Both the position numbers and the translations under genes were made by a program. From Rectinema subterraneum (GTDB taxonomy: Bacteria > Spirochaetota > Spirochaetia > Treponematales > Rectinemataceae): a stretch of 64,000 nucleotides of DNA. The notes beneath the pieces were generated by a model. The model was not told where the DNA came from, searched no databases, and saw nothing but the letters and a program-made list of their open reading frames with translations. Below are positions 35,112-43,743 of the stretch, in pieces; positions within the stretch are counted from its first letter, which is position 1, and the number at the start of each line of letters is the position of its first letter. Where the stretch lies: NCBI GenBank assembly GCA_009768935.1, contig WESA01000007.1:1-64000 (forward strand), written 5' to 3'.

Positions 35112-35987
35112 TTATTCAACTCCAGCAAATTTTTCGAATACTTTCACAATTGCTGATGCATTCTGCTCTCCCCATCCCATATTCTGACCTACTTTGTTCA
35201 GCTCATGCACAATATTGGATATCAGAACAGGAACGCCTATCGATTCGGAATAATTGCGGATGAGTTCAGTATCTTTCACCATCGTCCTAAGGTGGAAAGA
35301 AACATCGAATTCATGGTTGATCATGGAATGGCCAACACCATCAATAATTGGCGATCTGAAATCGACTTCGCTCCACAATTTAAGCAGTTCTTCGCTGTTG
35401 ATGCCAGATTTTTTGGCCATTACCAGAGATTCGCCAAGTGAGGCAACTATCGCGGATACCAGGTGATTTCCACAGAGCTTTGCTACACATCCGGAGCCGA
35501 CTGGTCCCATATAATGGACGGTTTCTCCTATCTCTTTCAGAAGAGGCAAGGCTTTGGCGAATACCTGCGAATCCGCACCTGCCATTATCCACAGCCCACC
35601 ATTTCTCGCCTCAGCTTTGGATCCATGCACCGGCGCATCAATAAAATCCGCACCCTTGGCTTTGAACATCTTGACTTCTTCTTTGGCAGTCTCGGGAAGC
35701 TGCGTGCTCATGTCGATATAGATCTGCCCTTGCCTGGCACCCATCACCAAACCACTCTCACCATTGAGTACATTGTAGAGCGCTTCTTTATTCCAGACGA
35801 AAATTATAATGTATTCAGCATCTTTAGCTGCTTCTGCGGGCGAGCTAAAATATTTTCCACCTGCCGCGATCAATTCCTGGGCATTTTCGCGTGTTCTGTT
35901 ATAGCAATGAACCGTATGACCTTTCGACAGAAGTGTCAGGCCAATACCTGTCCCCATTATTCCTGTTCCGATAACCGCAATATTCAT
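35112..35987 (-). CDS. 3-hydroxyisobutyrate/tartronate-semialdehyde-reductase family dehydrogenase
   Basis: A 291-residue beta-hydroxyacid dehydrogenase: Rossmann motif GTGIMGTGIG at the N-terminus, substrate loop DAPVHGSKAEARNGGLWIM (usual form DAPVSGG) and GSGCVAKLCGNHL with the catalytic Lys. Ser-Gly in the usual substrate loop is replaced by His-Gly-Ser, so the substrate may be unusual. AAAAGGAGG precedes ATG 35987. With the DhaK/DhaL-like kinase upstream it probably acts on a C3-C5 hydroxyacid or semialdehyde in the pathway. Confidence 0.85.
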   Translation of the reverse strand: MNIAVIGTGIMGTGIGLTLLSKGHTVHCYNRTRENAQELIAAGGKYFSSPAEAAKDAEYIIIFVWNKEALYNVLNGESGLVMGARQGQIYIDMSTQLPETAKEEVKMFKAKGADFIDAPVHGSKAEARNGGLWIMAGADSQVFAKALPLLKEIGETVHYMGPVGSGCVAKLCGNHLVSAIVASLGESLVMAKKSGINSEELLKLWSEVDFRSPIIDGVGHSMINHEFDVSFHLRTMVKDTELIRNYSESIGVPVLISNIVHELNKVGQNMGWGEQNASAIVKVFEKFAGVE

Positions 35988-36010
35988 CTTGCCTCCTTTT
36001 TGGCAGCTCA

Positions 36011-36646
36011 TTATGCCAAAACAAAATCATGCATAGTTTTGACCAGTATGTACAAGGCGCTTCCTCCTGCATCCTGAAGCCCTATAGTTTTTTCTCTAAA
36101 GACAGCTGCCTTACCATGTTGGGCTATCATACTTTTTGTAGCCTCGAGGGCCTTTCCCGCCGCATCGAGTGCATACCGCATCGCCACAGCAAGCGATTCA
36201 TTCTTTTCCGCGGAAGCCGAAAAGGATTTGGCAACAGGCGCAGCCACATCGAGAATTGTCTTGTCTCCCTCTGTCGCTTTCCCCCGATCAGCAATTCCTT
36301 TTGAAAATGCCAGCCAGAAATCGGCCATTTCTTTTGTGCCAATTCTCTGCGCATTTTCGATGGCCTTTCCTCCCCTCATGAATCCAGTCGCCATAAGAGT
36401 CCCCATGGTCGAAGGCGCAGCCCTGGATATGGCAATCCCCGCCATCGCAAGTATCTGCCCCAAATTCGACGAATTACTCGCCTTGACCGATTCATGCGCC
36501 GCCGAGAATGCCTTGCTCATTGTAAGCCCGAGATCGCCGTCGCCAGTCTTGCTGTCGAGATCTATGAGGAATTCTTTATTGCGCTCGAATGATTCTTTAA
36601 TGCTGAAAAACAGCGGCTCAAGATGTTCACGCAATAATGCTTCCAT
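36011..36646 (-). CDS. dhaL: DhaL-like kinase subunit (ATP-binding)
   Basis: A 211-residue DAK2-domain protein. The Mg/nucleotide site DSKTGDGDLGLTM near residue 31, SRAAPSTMGTLMATGFMRGG and DAGGSALYILVKTM are characteristic. It phosphorylates the ketose held by the DhaK-like subunit encoded 11 bp upstream. No DhaM phosphotransferase subunit is present nearby, so ATP may be the donor, although the partner could be elsewhere. Confidence 0.85.
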   Translation of the reverse strand: MEALLREHLEPLFFSIKESFERNKEFLIDLDSKTGDGDLGLTMSKAFSAAHESVKASNSSNLGQILAMAGIAISRAAPSTMGTLMATGFMRGGKAIENAQRIGTKEMADFWLAFSKGIADRGKATEGDKTILDVAAPVAKSFSASAEKNESLAVAMRYALDAAGKALEATKSMIAQHGKAAVFREKTIGLQDAGGSALYILVKTMHDFVLA

Positions 36647-36657
36647 TTTTTCATCCT

Positions 36658-37662
36658 TTACAGCTGCTTCTGGCTGAAAAACGGAGTAAATGCAGGAGCA
36701 GCTATCAGTCTCTTCAATTCCTCATCGAGCTTGCATAGCGATATCGAAGCTCCCGCCATTTCCATCGACGTTGCAAATTCTCCGACATATACATGAAATA
36801 CTTTCAAACCTTCTTCCTCGAGAATGTGCAAGGTTCTTCTGGCAAGAATATACAGCTCTTCTTTCGGAGTAGCGCCCAGTCCATTTATAAGGACAGCTAC
36901 TTCATTGTTCTTTTCAAATGGTAGATCTTTGATGATGGGATAGACCATTTCATCCACAATCTTGTCGGCAGGCAGCAGTTTGCCTCGCCGGATACCCGGC
37001 TCTCCATGAATGCCCATCCCTATTTCCATCTCATCATCGCCAATCGTAAAAGAAGGTTTCCCGACTTCAGGAACAATACACGGCGTAAACGCCACACCCA
37101 TTGTCCGCACATTCGCTTTCGCCTTTTCAGCAACCCTCTTTACCTCTTCAAGGCTCATCCCTTCCGCTGCTGCAGCTCCTGCTGCCTTATACAGGAAAAA
37201 TATCCCTGCAACGCCTCTTCGCTTGTTTTCCTCTCCCTTGATTGCAGATGCCACATCATCATTTCCAACAACCGTCGCTGTCTTTATCCCTTCGATATCC
37301 GCCATCTCGGCTGCCATATCGAAGTTCAGGATATCTCCAGTGTAATTGCCATAGAGATAAAGAACACCTGCGCCTTGCTCAACAGCTTTTGTCACCTCAA
37401 GTATCTGCTCTGAGCTTGGCGACTGGAATACGCCTCCAACTGCGCAGCCATCCAGCATTCCCTCTCCCACATACCCCAGAAACAGCGGAAGATGCCCTGA
37501 TCCGCCCCCGGTCACAATCCCTACTTTGCCTTTTACAGCTTCTTTCCTTACATAGCATCGCAGATCGTTTGCAACAAACATCACTTGCTGCGGATGCGAA
37601 GCGTAAATGCCCTTCAGCATCTCATCGACAAAGTTTTCTGGCTTGTTAATGAATTTTTTCAT
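36658..37662 (-). CDS. dhaK: DhaK-like kinase subunit (ketose-binding)
   Basis: A 334-residue DAK1-domain protein. GGGSGHLPLFLGYVGEGMLD, YGNYTGDILNFDMA (active-site Asp110) and GMGIHGEPG with His219, which binds the ketose covalently as a hemiaminal, are all present. The family includes dihydroxyacetone kinases and kinases for erythrulose-type ketoses. The transporter and isomerase in the same cluster suggest a larger sugar or polyol as the true starting substrate. AAGGAGG lies before the ATG. Confidence 0.9.
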   Translation of the reverse strand: MKKFINKPENFVDEMLKGIYASHPQQVMFVANDLRCYVRKEAVKGKVGIVTGGGSGHLPLFLGYVGEGMLDGCAVGGVFQSPSSEQILEVTKAVEQGAGVLYLYGNYTGDILNFDMAAEMADIEGIKTATVVGNDDVASAIKGEENKRRGVAGIFFLYKAAGAAAAEGMSLEEVKRVAEKAKANVRTMGVAFTPCIVPEVGKPSFTIGDDEMEIGMGIHGEPGIRRGKLLPADKIVDEMVYPIIKDLPFEKNNEVAVLINGLGATPKEELYILARRTLHILEEEGLKVFHVYVGEFATSMEMAGASISLCKLDEELKRLIAAPAFTPFFSQKQL

Positions 37663-37682
37663 TCTGAATCCTCCTTGTGATA

Positions 37683-38693
37683 TTATTTGCTCGATTTTAT
37701 TCGTTTATTCTGAAAATAATTGATTCCCATTATAAGCAAAAGAAACATACCCCATGTAAATTCGGTAGCAAAATTGCTGAATCGGAGCATATTGAAGCCG
37801 CTCGATAGAAACTGAAGAGACAAAACTGCAATAGACAGGCCTATTACAGACCCGAATCCACCGGCCGGGTTCACACCGCCTAATACAGCGACAAGAACAG
37901 CCTGCAGCACATATGAAGAACCATAATCAGCCTTTGCTGAATTTGTTCTCGCTGTCATGACAATTCCAGCAATACTAGCGAGAACACCTGTCAGCGCATA
38001 GCTTTTCATGAGAATGCTCTTCACCTTGATTCCGGAAAAAACGGAAGCCTTGATATTTGTGCCTATCAGATACAGCCGAATTCCGAAACTTGATTTTTGA
38101 AGTAGAAAAAATAGAACAATCGCGCATGCTAGAAATACAAGAAAAGGAATGGGGAAGATAAAAAGCTTGCTGTTGCCGATTTTCAGGAATATTTCGGGGA
38201 ATCCTGGCACAGCGTAACCTTTTGTTATTACTATTGCTATACCTGTCAAAATCTGGGATGTCCCGAGTGTAGCGAGAATAGCCGGTATTCCTACATGCGC
38301 AATAAGGAAACCATTTATCAAGCCGCTAATCAAACCTGTAAGAAGCGAAATTAAAAGCGCAAAAGCAACAAAAAGCACAATCTGATTGTTCGCAGCATTT
38401 TGCGGCATCATCTTTGTAAGGATGAGCCCCATCAAAATGCTTGCCATATTTGCAATAGAGACAATTGAAAGATCGATTCCTCCGGAAAGCATTGCAATCA
38501 TCATGCCAAGCGAAATGATGCCGAGCTCTGGGAATTGATAGGCCATTGACTCAATATTGAGCAGAGTCAGAAATTTCCCGGGGTTCAGCAATGCCATAAT
38601 AATAAAGACTACTATTGCTATAAGGAGAAGCTGCAAAATCGAGCGATCTGCAGCCATATATCTTCTTTTGCCAGATAACAGCTTTCCATCCAT
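37683..38693 (-). CDS. Ribose-type ABC transporter permease (second)
   Basis: A 336-residue RbsC-family permease with about nine hydrophobic helices and the characteristic GMMIAMLSGGIDLSIVSIAN and AVLGGVNPAGGFGSVIG. ATG 38693 lies 16 bp after the previous permease stop; a longer TTG start at 38732 would overlap that gene and lacks support. It pairs with the permease encoded at 38.7-39.7 kb to form the membrane channel. Confidence 0.9.
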   Translation of the reverse strand: MDGKLLSGKRRYMAADRSILQLLLIAIVVFIIMALLNPGKFLTLLNIESMAYQFPELGIISLGMMIAMLSGGIDLSIVSIANMASILMGLILTKMMPQNAANNQIVLFVAFALLISLLTGLISGLINGFLIAHVGIPAILATLGTSQILTGIAIVITKGYAVPGFPEIFLKIGNSKLFIFPIPFLVFLACAIVLFFLLQKSSFGIRLYLIGTNIKASVFSGIKVKSILMKSYALTGVLASIAGIVMTARTNSAKADYGSSYVLQAVLVAVLGGVNPAGGFGSVIGLSIAVLSLQFLSSGFNMLRFSNFATEFTWGMFLLLIMGINYFQNKRIKSSK

Positions 38694-38709
38694 TGGTTTG
38701 CCCCATCCC

Positions 38710-39696
38710 TTATGAAATTTCAAGTTTAGCAAATTTTTCTCTCAATGCTGATGCTGCAGTAGATACAACAATGATTAGCCCGATAACGACTTTCTGCCAG
38801 TATGATGGAACACCAATAATGATGAGACTGTTTTCGATCAGTACGGTAAAAGCGACGCCAAGCAAAGTACCATATACTGTCCCTTTCCCGCCTGTGATAC
38901 TTGCGCCTCCCAATACCACCGAAGCGATGACAATGAGCTCCGTCCCGACGATGTCAAAAGGATTCGCATTTCTCATGAAAACAGAATGCAGAACACCAGC
39001 AATCCCGCTCAAAAAGCCCATAAAGCAGTATATGAAATACTGAATGGCTTTTATATTGAATCCTGCTCTTTCGGTCGATACGGGATCACCTCCAAGAGCA
39101 TATACGCCTCTTCCCAGCATTGTATATCTGAGAATGAACCAGACTATTATTGTTACCGCAATCAACATAATAATGGCACTTGGAAGAGTGACTATCTTTC
39201 CGGAAGCATCAGTAAATTTGGCGATATACGATCTCGAATAGGCAATCAGGGAAGCCGGCAGGTTATTGATAATCTTTACCCCGATAAAAGCCAGCATGAA
39301 GCCCCGTATCGCGCTAGATGTACCAAGCGAAACAATCAAAGCCGGGAGTTTCATCCCTGCCACAAAACTTGCATTTATGCTTCCCAAAAGCAAACCGATG
39401 AGCCCACCGATTGCAAATGCAAGCAGGAGTCCTCCTTCAGGGAAGAGCGCTAACATTATCTTGCTGGTTGTATACATTGCAAAGGCGCTTATTGCAGTAA
39501 ATGAAATATCAACATTCCCGGATATTATGACTATCAGCACCCCAAGCGCCAGAATTCCTCTTATGATCATGCTTTTCAAAAGGCTGAATATATTGCCGAT
39601 AGAAAAGAAAGCCGGATTGATTGCACCTATGAGTATTACTACAAGGAAAAATACGATTGTGACAACAAATTCATGTTGCTGAAGCAATTTCTTCAT
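38710..39696 (-). CDS. Ribose-type ABC transporter permease (first)
   Basis: A 328-residue RbsC-family permease: LGVLIVIISGNVDISFTAIS and VVLGGASITGGKGTVYGTLLG match the family loops. The usual SGGIDLS motif here reads SGNVDIS. It starts 21 bp after the ATPase stop and is AT-rich like its neighbours. Confidence 0.9.
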   Translation of the reverse strand: MKKLLQQHEFVVTIVFFLVVILIGAINPAFFSIGNIFSLLKSMIIRGILALGVLIVIISGNVDISFTAISAFAMYTTSKIMLALFPEGGLLLAFAIGGLIGLLLGSINASFVAGMKLPALIVSLGTSSAIRGFMLAFIGVKIINNLPASLIAYSRSYIAKFTDASGKIVTLPSAIIMLIAVTIIVWFILRYTMLGRGVYALGGDPVSTERAGFNIKAIQYFIYCFMGFLSGIAGVLHSVFMRNANPFDIVGTELIVIASVVLGGASITGGKGTVYGTLLGVAFTVLIENSLIIIGVPSYWQKVVIGLIIVVSTAASALREKFAKLEIS

Positions 39697-39717
39697 ATCT
39701 TCCGCCTTATTTCACAA

Positions 39718-41217
39718 TTAATCCAGGTTATTGAGAATATTTGAAATTGCTTTTTCTTCAATTTCGTCCCCTTCGAGAGTGCGAATGATTTTGCCTTTAT
39801 GCATTACAAGTATCCTGCTGCAGGTCTGCACAAGCTCAGGGATATCATCAGAAATGATCATTATGCCCAGACCTTCTTTGGCCAATTCTTTCAATTTTTC
39901 GAGAATATCGGTTTTTGATCCTATATCCACTCCTACAGTAGGCCCATTCAGAATAATCAGTTTCGCTTTGGTACTTAGCCATCGCGCAAGCACGACTCTT
40001 TGCTGATTACCGCCGGACAATGTCTGAACAGGTCGAAGTGGATCGTCAGCATTGATATTCAGATCTTTTATCAAGCTGGCAGCTATGCTGTCCGCTTCTG
40101 AAACATTGATCAGGCCCAAGGCTTTCTTGATACTGTCAAGAATCCCGACATATATATTCCGCGATATTGACTGCTTCATGAAAAGACCTTCATTAAGCCT
40201 GTCTTCAGGTACATATGCAATGCCATTCCGCATCGCATCCTGTATCGATTTAATATGGATCTTTTGGCCATTGATATGGATTTCTCCCTTATCAGCTGGA
40301 GAATACCCAAACAGAGCCAAGGCTAGTTCCGTGCGACCGGAACCCAGAAGACCTGTTATGCCCAGCACTTCTCCTTTATAGAGATCGAAATTGATGTCAT
40401 CGAAGAATCCGTCACTTGAAAGGTTCGTTACTGACAGAATTGGCTTTTCGTCGCCGGATTTTTTTTCACTTATGAATTTATTGGAACTTACATTCCTTCC
40501 CGTCATATAGTAGGTAATCTTCGTTTCATCGAACTCTTCGACATTCCCTTCTATAACTTTTTGGCCGTTTCGGAGAATTGTGAGCCGCTCGCTTATATCC
40601 AGCACTTCCCTTAATTTATGGCTGACAAAAAGAGTTGATATGCCCTTTTCTTGCATGCTTTTGATAATTTTAAAAAGCCGCTCGACTTCTTTCTGGGTAA
40701 GGGCTGTCGTTGGCTCATCCATTATAACAAGCTTTGCATCCTGCATGAGAGCTCTGGAAATGGCAACAAGCTGCTTGTCAGCGACAGGAAGATTTTCCAC
40801 TAATCTGTTGAGATCCAGATCAACATTAATGAGCTGAAGCGCTTTTTCTGCAGTTTCTTTTACTTGCTTCCAGCTGACCAACTTTTTTCTCATCTCGAGC
40901 TGGCTATTCAGTGCCAGATTTTCAGCTACTGTCAAATTCGGAAAAAGAGAAAAGTCCTGGTATATAACCTGAATTCCTTCATGAATAGCGTCTATTGGAT
41001 GTAAGTGATGGTATTTTTTGTTGTCAATAATGATCTGACCAGAATCCGGCTTTTCAACTCCTGCAATGACTTTGATCAGCGTTGATTTTCCAGATCCGTT
41101 CTCGCCTGCAAGACAATGAATCTCGCCTTTTTTTATCTTCAATGAGACATCGTTCAAGGCATGGACACCCGCAAAACTCTTGTCGATGTTTTCCACCGCA
41201 AGGAACACTTGTTCCAT
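39718..41217 (-). CDS. Ribose-type ABC transporter ATPase, NBD2 degenerate
   Basis: A 499-residue RbsA/MglA-family protein with two ATPase domains. NBD1 is intact: GENGSGKST, LPVADKQLVAISRAL, LVIMDEPTTALT. NBD2 has the family-typical weak Walker A (GLLGSGRTE) and a good signature LSGGNQQRVVLARWL, but its Walker B reads LIILNGPTVGVD where LDEPTRGVD is usual: the catalytic Glu and preceding Asp are lost. ATG 41217 (GAGAGTGAG upstream) is preferred over TTG 41238. A strong hairpin separates it from the binding-protein gene. Confidence 0.92.
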   Translation of the reverse strand: MEQVFLAVENIDKSFAGVHALNDVSLKIKKGEIHCLAGENGSGKSTLIKVIAGVEKPDSGQIIIDNKKYHHLHPIDAIHEGIQVIYQDFSLFPNLTVAENLALNSQLEMRKKLVSWKQVKETAEKALQLINVDLDLNRLVENLPVADKQLVAISRALMQDAKLVIMDEPTTALTQKEVERLFKIIKSMQEKGISTLFVSHKLREVLDISERLTILRNGQKVIEGNVEEFDETKITYYMTGRNVSSNKFISEKKSGDEKPILSVTNLSSDGFFDDINFDLYKGEVLGITGLLGSGRTELALALFGYSPADKGEIHINGQKIHIKSIQDAMRNGIAYVPEDRLNEGLFMKQSISRNIYVGILDSIKKALGLINVSEADSIAASLIKDLNINADDPLRPVQTLSGGNQQRVVLARWLSTKAKLIILNGPTVGVDIGSKTDILEKLKELAKEGLGIMIISDDIPELVQTCSRILVMHKGKIIRTLEGDEIEEKAISNILNNLD

Positions 41218-41257
41218 TGTATTCTCACTCTCGATCAATATTTATTCGTGCATAGTC

Positions 41258-41295
41258 AATAACCATCCGACAATATGCATTGCCGGATGGTTATT
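41258..41295 (-). other. Intergenic hairpin after the ribose-type binding-protein gene
   Basis: Perfect 12-bp arms AATAACCATCCG (41258-41269) and CGGATGGTTATT (41284-41295), extended by CAAT/ATTG inside the loop. It lies between the binding protein and the ATPase and has only a short T-rich end, suiting partial termination or protection of the upstream mRNA. Confidence 0.75.
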
Positions 41296-41317
41296 AATTA
41301 AGCTCAGTCTCTGACGA

Positions 41318-42319
41318 TCAGAAATTATACTGGTTCATGTTCGCAGGAGTGACATCAACCCAGGCCTGTCCATAGAAGACTTTCGGATTCTGCGGATCGC
41401 GTTTGATCTTCTCGTAACCTTTAACGCCAAGATTCATGCCATCGGTTATTTTCCCCCCAGTGAGCAGGGTTAATGCCATTTTATTCATCACATAGCCTGC
41501 ATCGGCTGGATCCCAGAAGAAAATCATTTTCACCGCGCCGGATTTCAGATACTGTCCAGAGCTGGAAACAAGGCTTGTGCCAACAACAGACACCTTATTC
41601 TGCAAGCCCGCTTCCTCGACTGCAAGGCCAGCACCTGGGGCAGTGGTCGAAGCCGAGCCAAGAATACCTTTAAGATTCGGGTATTTGGTAAGCAGTTCCT
41701 TTGTCTTCTGGTAGGCGATATTCTGGTCGTCATACTCTTCGTTGCGGCGGGAAACAAGCTTCATCTTTGGATATTTCTCTTTCTGACGAGCTTCAGCACC
41801 ATCCATCCACTGGTTATGAGACTTCGAGGTAAGGCTTCCAACGAAGTTAGCATATTCGCCCTCATAATTCATGAATTTGGCGAGATTATCCATCATGTGT
41901 GCGCCATATTCTTCGTTCACGAATGCCTCGATATCGTAGTCGATATTCTGCTGGTTGGTCGCCTCATGACTGATAACGATAATGCCCGCATCTCGTGCTT
42001 TCTTCAGGACAGGCTCAAGCGCTTCAGGAGAGAACGGCACGACACAGATGGCATCTACTTTCTGAGCGATCAATCCTTCGATGATCTTGACCTGCTCTGC
42101 TGCATCAGCTTTTGCTGGCCCAAGGAGGAATGTCGTATTACCGGTATCTTTTCCGAATTTGACAACACCCTCTCTCATCCTGTCGAACCATGCGATGCCA
42201 TCCACTTTGACAACTGTGGCAATTGTGAATTTTTTGCTTGCAGTTGTCGCTGTCTGAGCAGACACCAGCCCGACTACCATCATAGCAAGCAACATCCCAA
42301 GAAGAATTCTGCGTTTCAT
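41318..42319 (-). CDS. Sugar ABC transporter substrate-binding protein (LsrB/RhaS-like)
   Basis: A 333-residue periplasmic binding protein with signal peptide (ILLGMLLAMMVVGLVSAQ) and Peripla_BP_4 fold: VVKVDGIAWFDRMREG, IIEGLIAQKVDAICVVPFSP, GSLTSKSHNQWMDGAEA and FFWDPADAGYVMNKMA. It is related in pattern to the RhaS protein at 0.8 kb and to LsrB. AAGGAGG precedes the ATG. It heads the AT-rich catabolic operon; the sugar is unknown. Confidence 0.9.
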   Translation of the reverse strand: MKRRILLGMLLAMMVVGLVSAQTATTASKKFTIATVVKVDGIAWFDRMREGVVKFGKDTGNTTFLLGPAKADAAEQVKIIEGLIAQKVDAICVVPFSPEALEPVLKKARDAGIIVISHEATNQQNIDYDIEAFVNEEYGAHMMDNLAKFMNYEGEYANFVGSLTSKSHNQWMDGAEARQKEKYPKMKLVSRRNEEYDDQNIAYQKTKELLTKYPNLKGILGSASTTAPGAGLAVEEAGLQNKVSVVGTSLVSSSGQYLKSGAVKMIFFWDPADAGYVMNKMALTLLTGGKITDGMNLGVKGYEKIKRDPQNPKVFYGQAWVDVTPANMNQYNF

Positions 42320-42354
42320 TAAAACCTCCTTAAAGTTTTAATAAGTACAGATAT

Positions 42355-42382
42355 TATCTACCCGGCTTTTGAAAGTTGTCAA
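42355..42382 (-). promoter_or_regulatory. Promoter of the ribose-type ABC/DhaKL operon
   Basis: Minus strand TTGACA (42377-42382), 16-nt spacer, TAGATA (42355-42360; TAGATAAT overall), about 35 nt before the binding-protein ATG. Confidence 0.6.
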
Positions 42383-42629
42383 GATATATTTTTAGTATTT
42401 TTATTCGCCATGCTTTTCATGAAGTTCAATAGTAAATACTTTATATAATCTAACCAATATAATTACTATTTTATTTTAATACCGATTATAAGCAGAGATC
42501 GTCTTCTTGGCAGCTAAGACATTGGCGTCTTTTGATGCCTCAAGAGGAATCGCTGGGTTTCCCTGTACAGCAATGCTTCGACAGACAAAAACAGGGCAAT
42601 TAAATTCAATTAAAATTTTTAAATTAAAT
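42383..42629. other. AT-rich divergent intergenic region
   Basis: Holds no complete gene. The minus strand at 42480-42600 reads as a short peptide, including CRSIAVQGNPAIPL and DANVLAAKKTISAYNRY before a stop, which looks like the decayed C-terminal end of some enzyme, but I cannot identify it. The rest is AT-rich spacer. Confidence 0.35.
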
Positions 42630-42658
42630 TTGACAGCAATTGAATTATAGGATACAAT
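42630..42658 (+). promoter_or_regulatory. Promoter and probable operator of the LacI gene
   Basis: TTGACA (42630-42635), 17-nt spacer and TACAAT (42653-42658): near-consensus. The imperfect palindrome ATTGnATnnTAnnATnCAAT (42639-42658) covers the spacer and -10, the usual place for a LacI-family autorepressor site. Confidence 0.65.
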
Positions 42659-42680
42659 ATCACAAGGATAAATCAGAATT

Positions 42681-43712
42681 ATGGCAGGAACTTTACAGGA
42701 TATCGCTGACGCAGCAGGTGTTTCAATTGCAACTGTTTCTCTTGTGCTCAACGGCAAAGAGGGTATATCGGCGGAAACACGCCAGAAAGTAATGCAAGCT
42801 GCAGAGGCTCTCAATTACAGACCAAAAAAGCATCAGAGCCTCATGTCTGCCAATTCAAGAAATACTATCCAGTTCCTTAAAATCGCGATGCATGGGCATA
42901 CAGTGAACCGTGACCATAATGTTTTCATCTCTGATTATATAGATGGAATGTTTCGGGAAGCCCAGCGCCAAGGTTACAAATTGGAAATAGCCAACATAAA
43001 GGGAGAATCGATAGACTATATTATCGATTCTCTGATTTCCAGGAAACCGGAAGGCGCTATTCTTCTCGGAACTGAATTTTCCCAGAACGATGTCATTGCT
43101 CTGAAGAGCATCGATTTCTGTCCAATCGTTGTTCTGGATACCTATTTCGATTACCTGGACCTCAATTTTGTGGACATGAACAACAGCGATGCTGTCTATA
43201 AAATCATTGAATACCTGGTATCATGCGGCTTCAGGAAAATTGGATTTATAAACAGCAATGTCCAGACGAGAAATTTTTATCTCAGAAAGCAGGCTTTTAT
43301 AGGCTCGATGCAGGTGCTTGGCCAGAAAGTCGATGAAAATTATATTGTCGATGTGGATTCCACATTCAATGGCGCTTATAAAGATATGATGGTGCACCTA
43401 TCAAGAGGAATCAAATTGCCGGAATGTTATTTTTGCGCGAACGATATTATGAGTTATGGTTGCATAAAAGCATTCAAGGAAAATGGCATCAGGATTCCGG
43501 AGGATCTATCTATTGTCGGCTTCGACAATCTGCCAATGAGCGCTTCAATGGATCCGCCATTGACTACTATAGATGTCTCCAAGCAGAAAATGGGGCATTT
43601 TGCGGTCACACTTCTTGATGAGCTGATTCAGTCCCCTGAAAGGAAAAATTCTGTAAAAATTCTTGTCGGCTCGGACCTGATAATAAGAAAAAGTGTCGCA
43701 CCCAAAATATAA
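42681..43712 (+). CDS. LacI-family transcriptional regulator
   Basis: A 343-residue regulator: N-terminal HTH TLQDIADAAGVSIATVSLVL with hinge helix, then a periplasmic-binding-type sensor domain ending with DLSIVGFDNLPMSASMDPPL and TTIDVSKQKMGHFAV. It is divergent from the binding-protein operon and upstream of the TIM-barrel gene, so it most likely represses both using the imported sugar or a derivative as inducer. The Shine-Dalgarno is AAGGA about 14 nt upstream, weak. Confidence 0.92.
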   Translation: MAGTLQDIADAAGVSIATVSLVLNGKEGISAETRQKVMQAAEALNYRPKKHQSLMSANSRNTIQFLKIAMHGHTVNRDHNVFISDYIDGMFREAQRQGYKLEIANIKGESIDYIIDSLISRKPEGAILLGTEFSQNDVIALKSIDFCPIVVLDTYFDYLDLNFVDMNNSDAVYKIIEYLVSCGFRKIGFINSNVQTRNFYLRKQAFIGSMQVLGQKVDENYIVDVDSTFNGAYKDMMVHLSRGIKLPECYFCANDIMSYGCIKAFKENGIRIPEDLSIVGFDNLPMSASMDPPLTTIDVSKQKMGHFAVTLLDELIQSPERKNSVKILVGSDLIIRKSVAPKI

Positions 43713-43743
43713 GAGAATTTTTGTATAATGAGGGAGGAATGAA

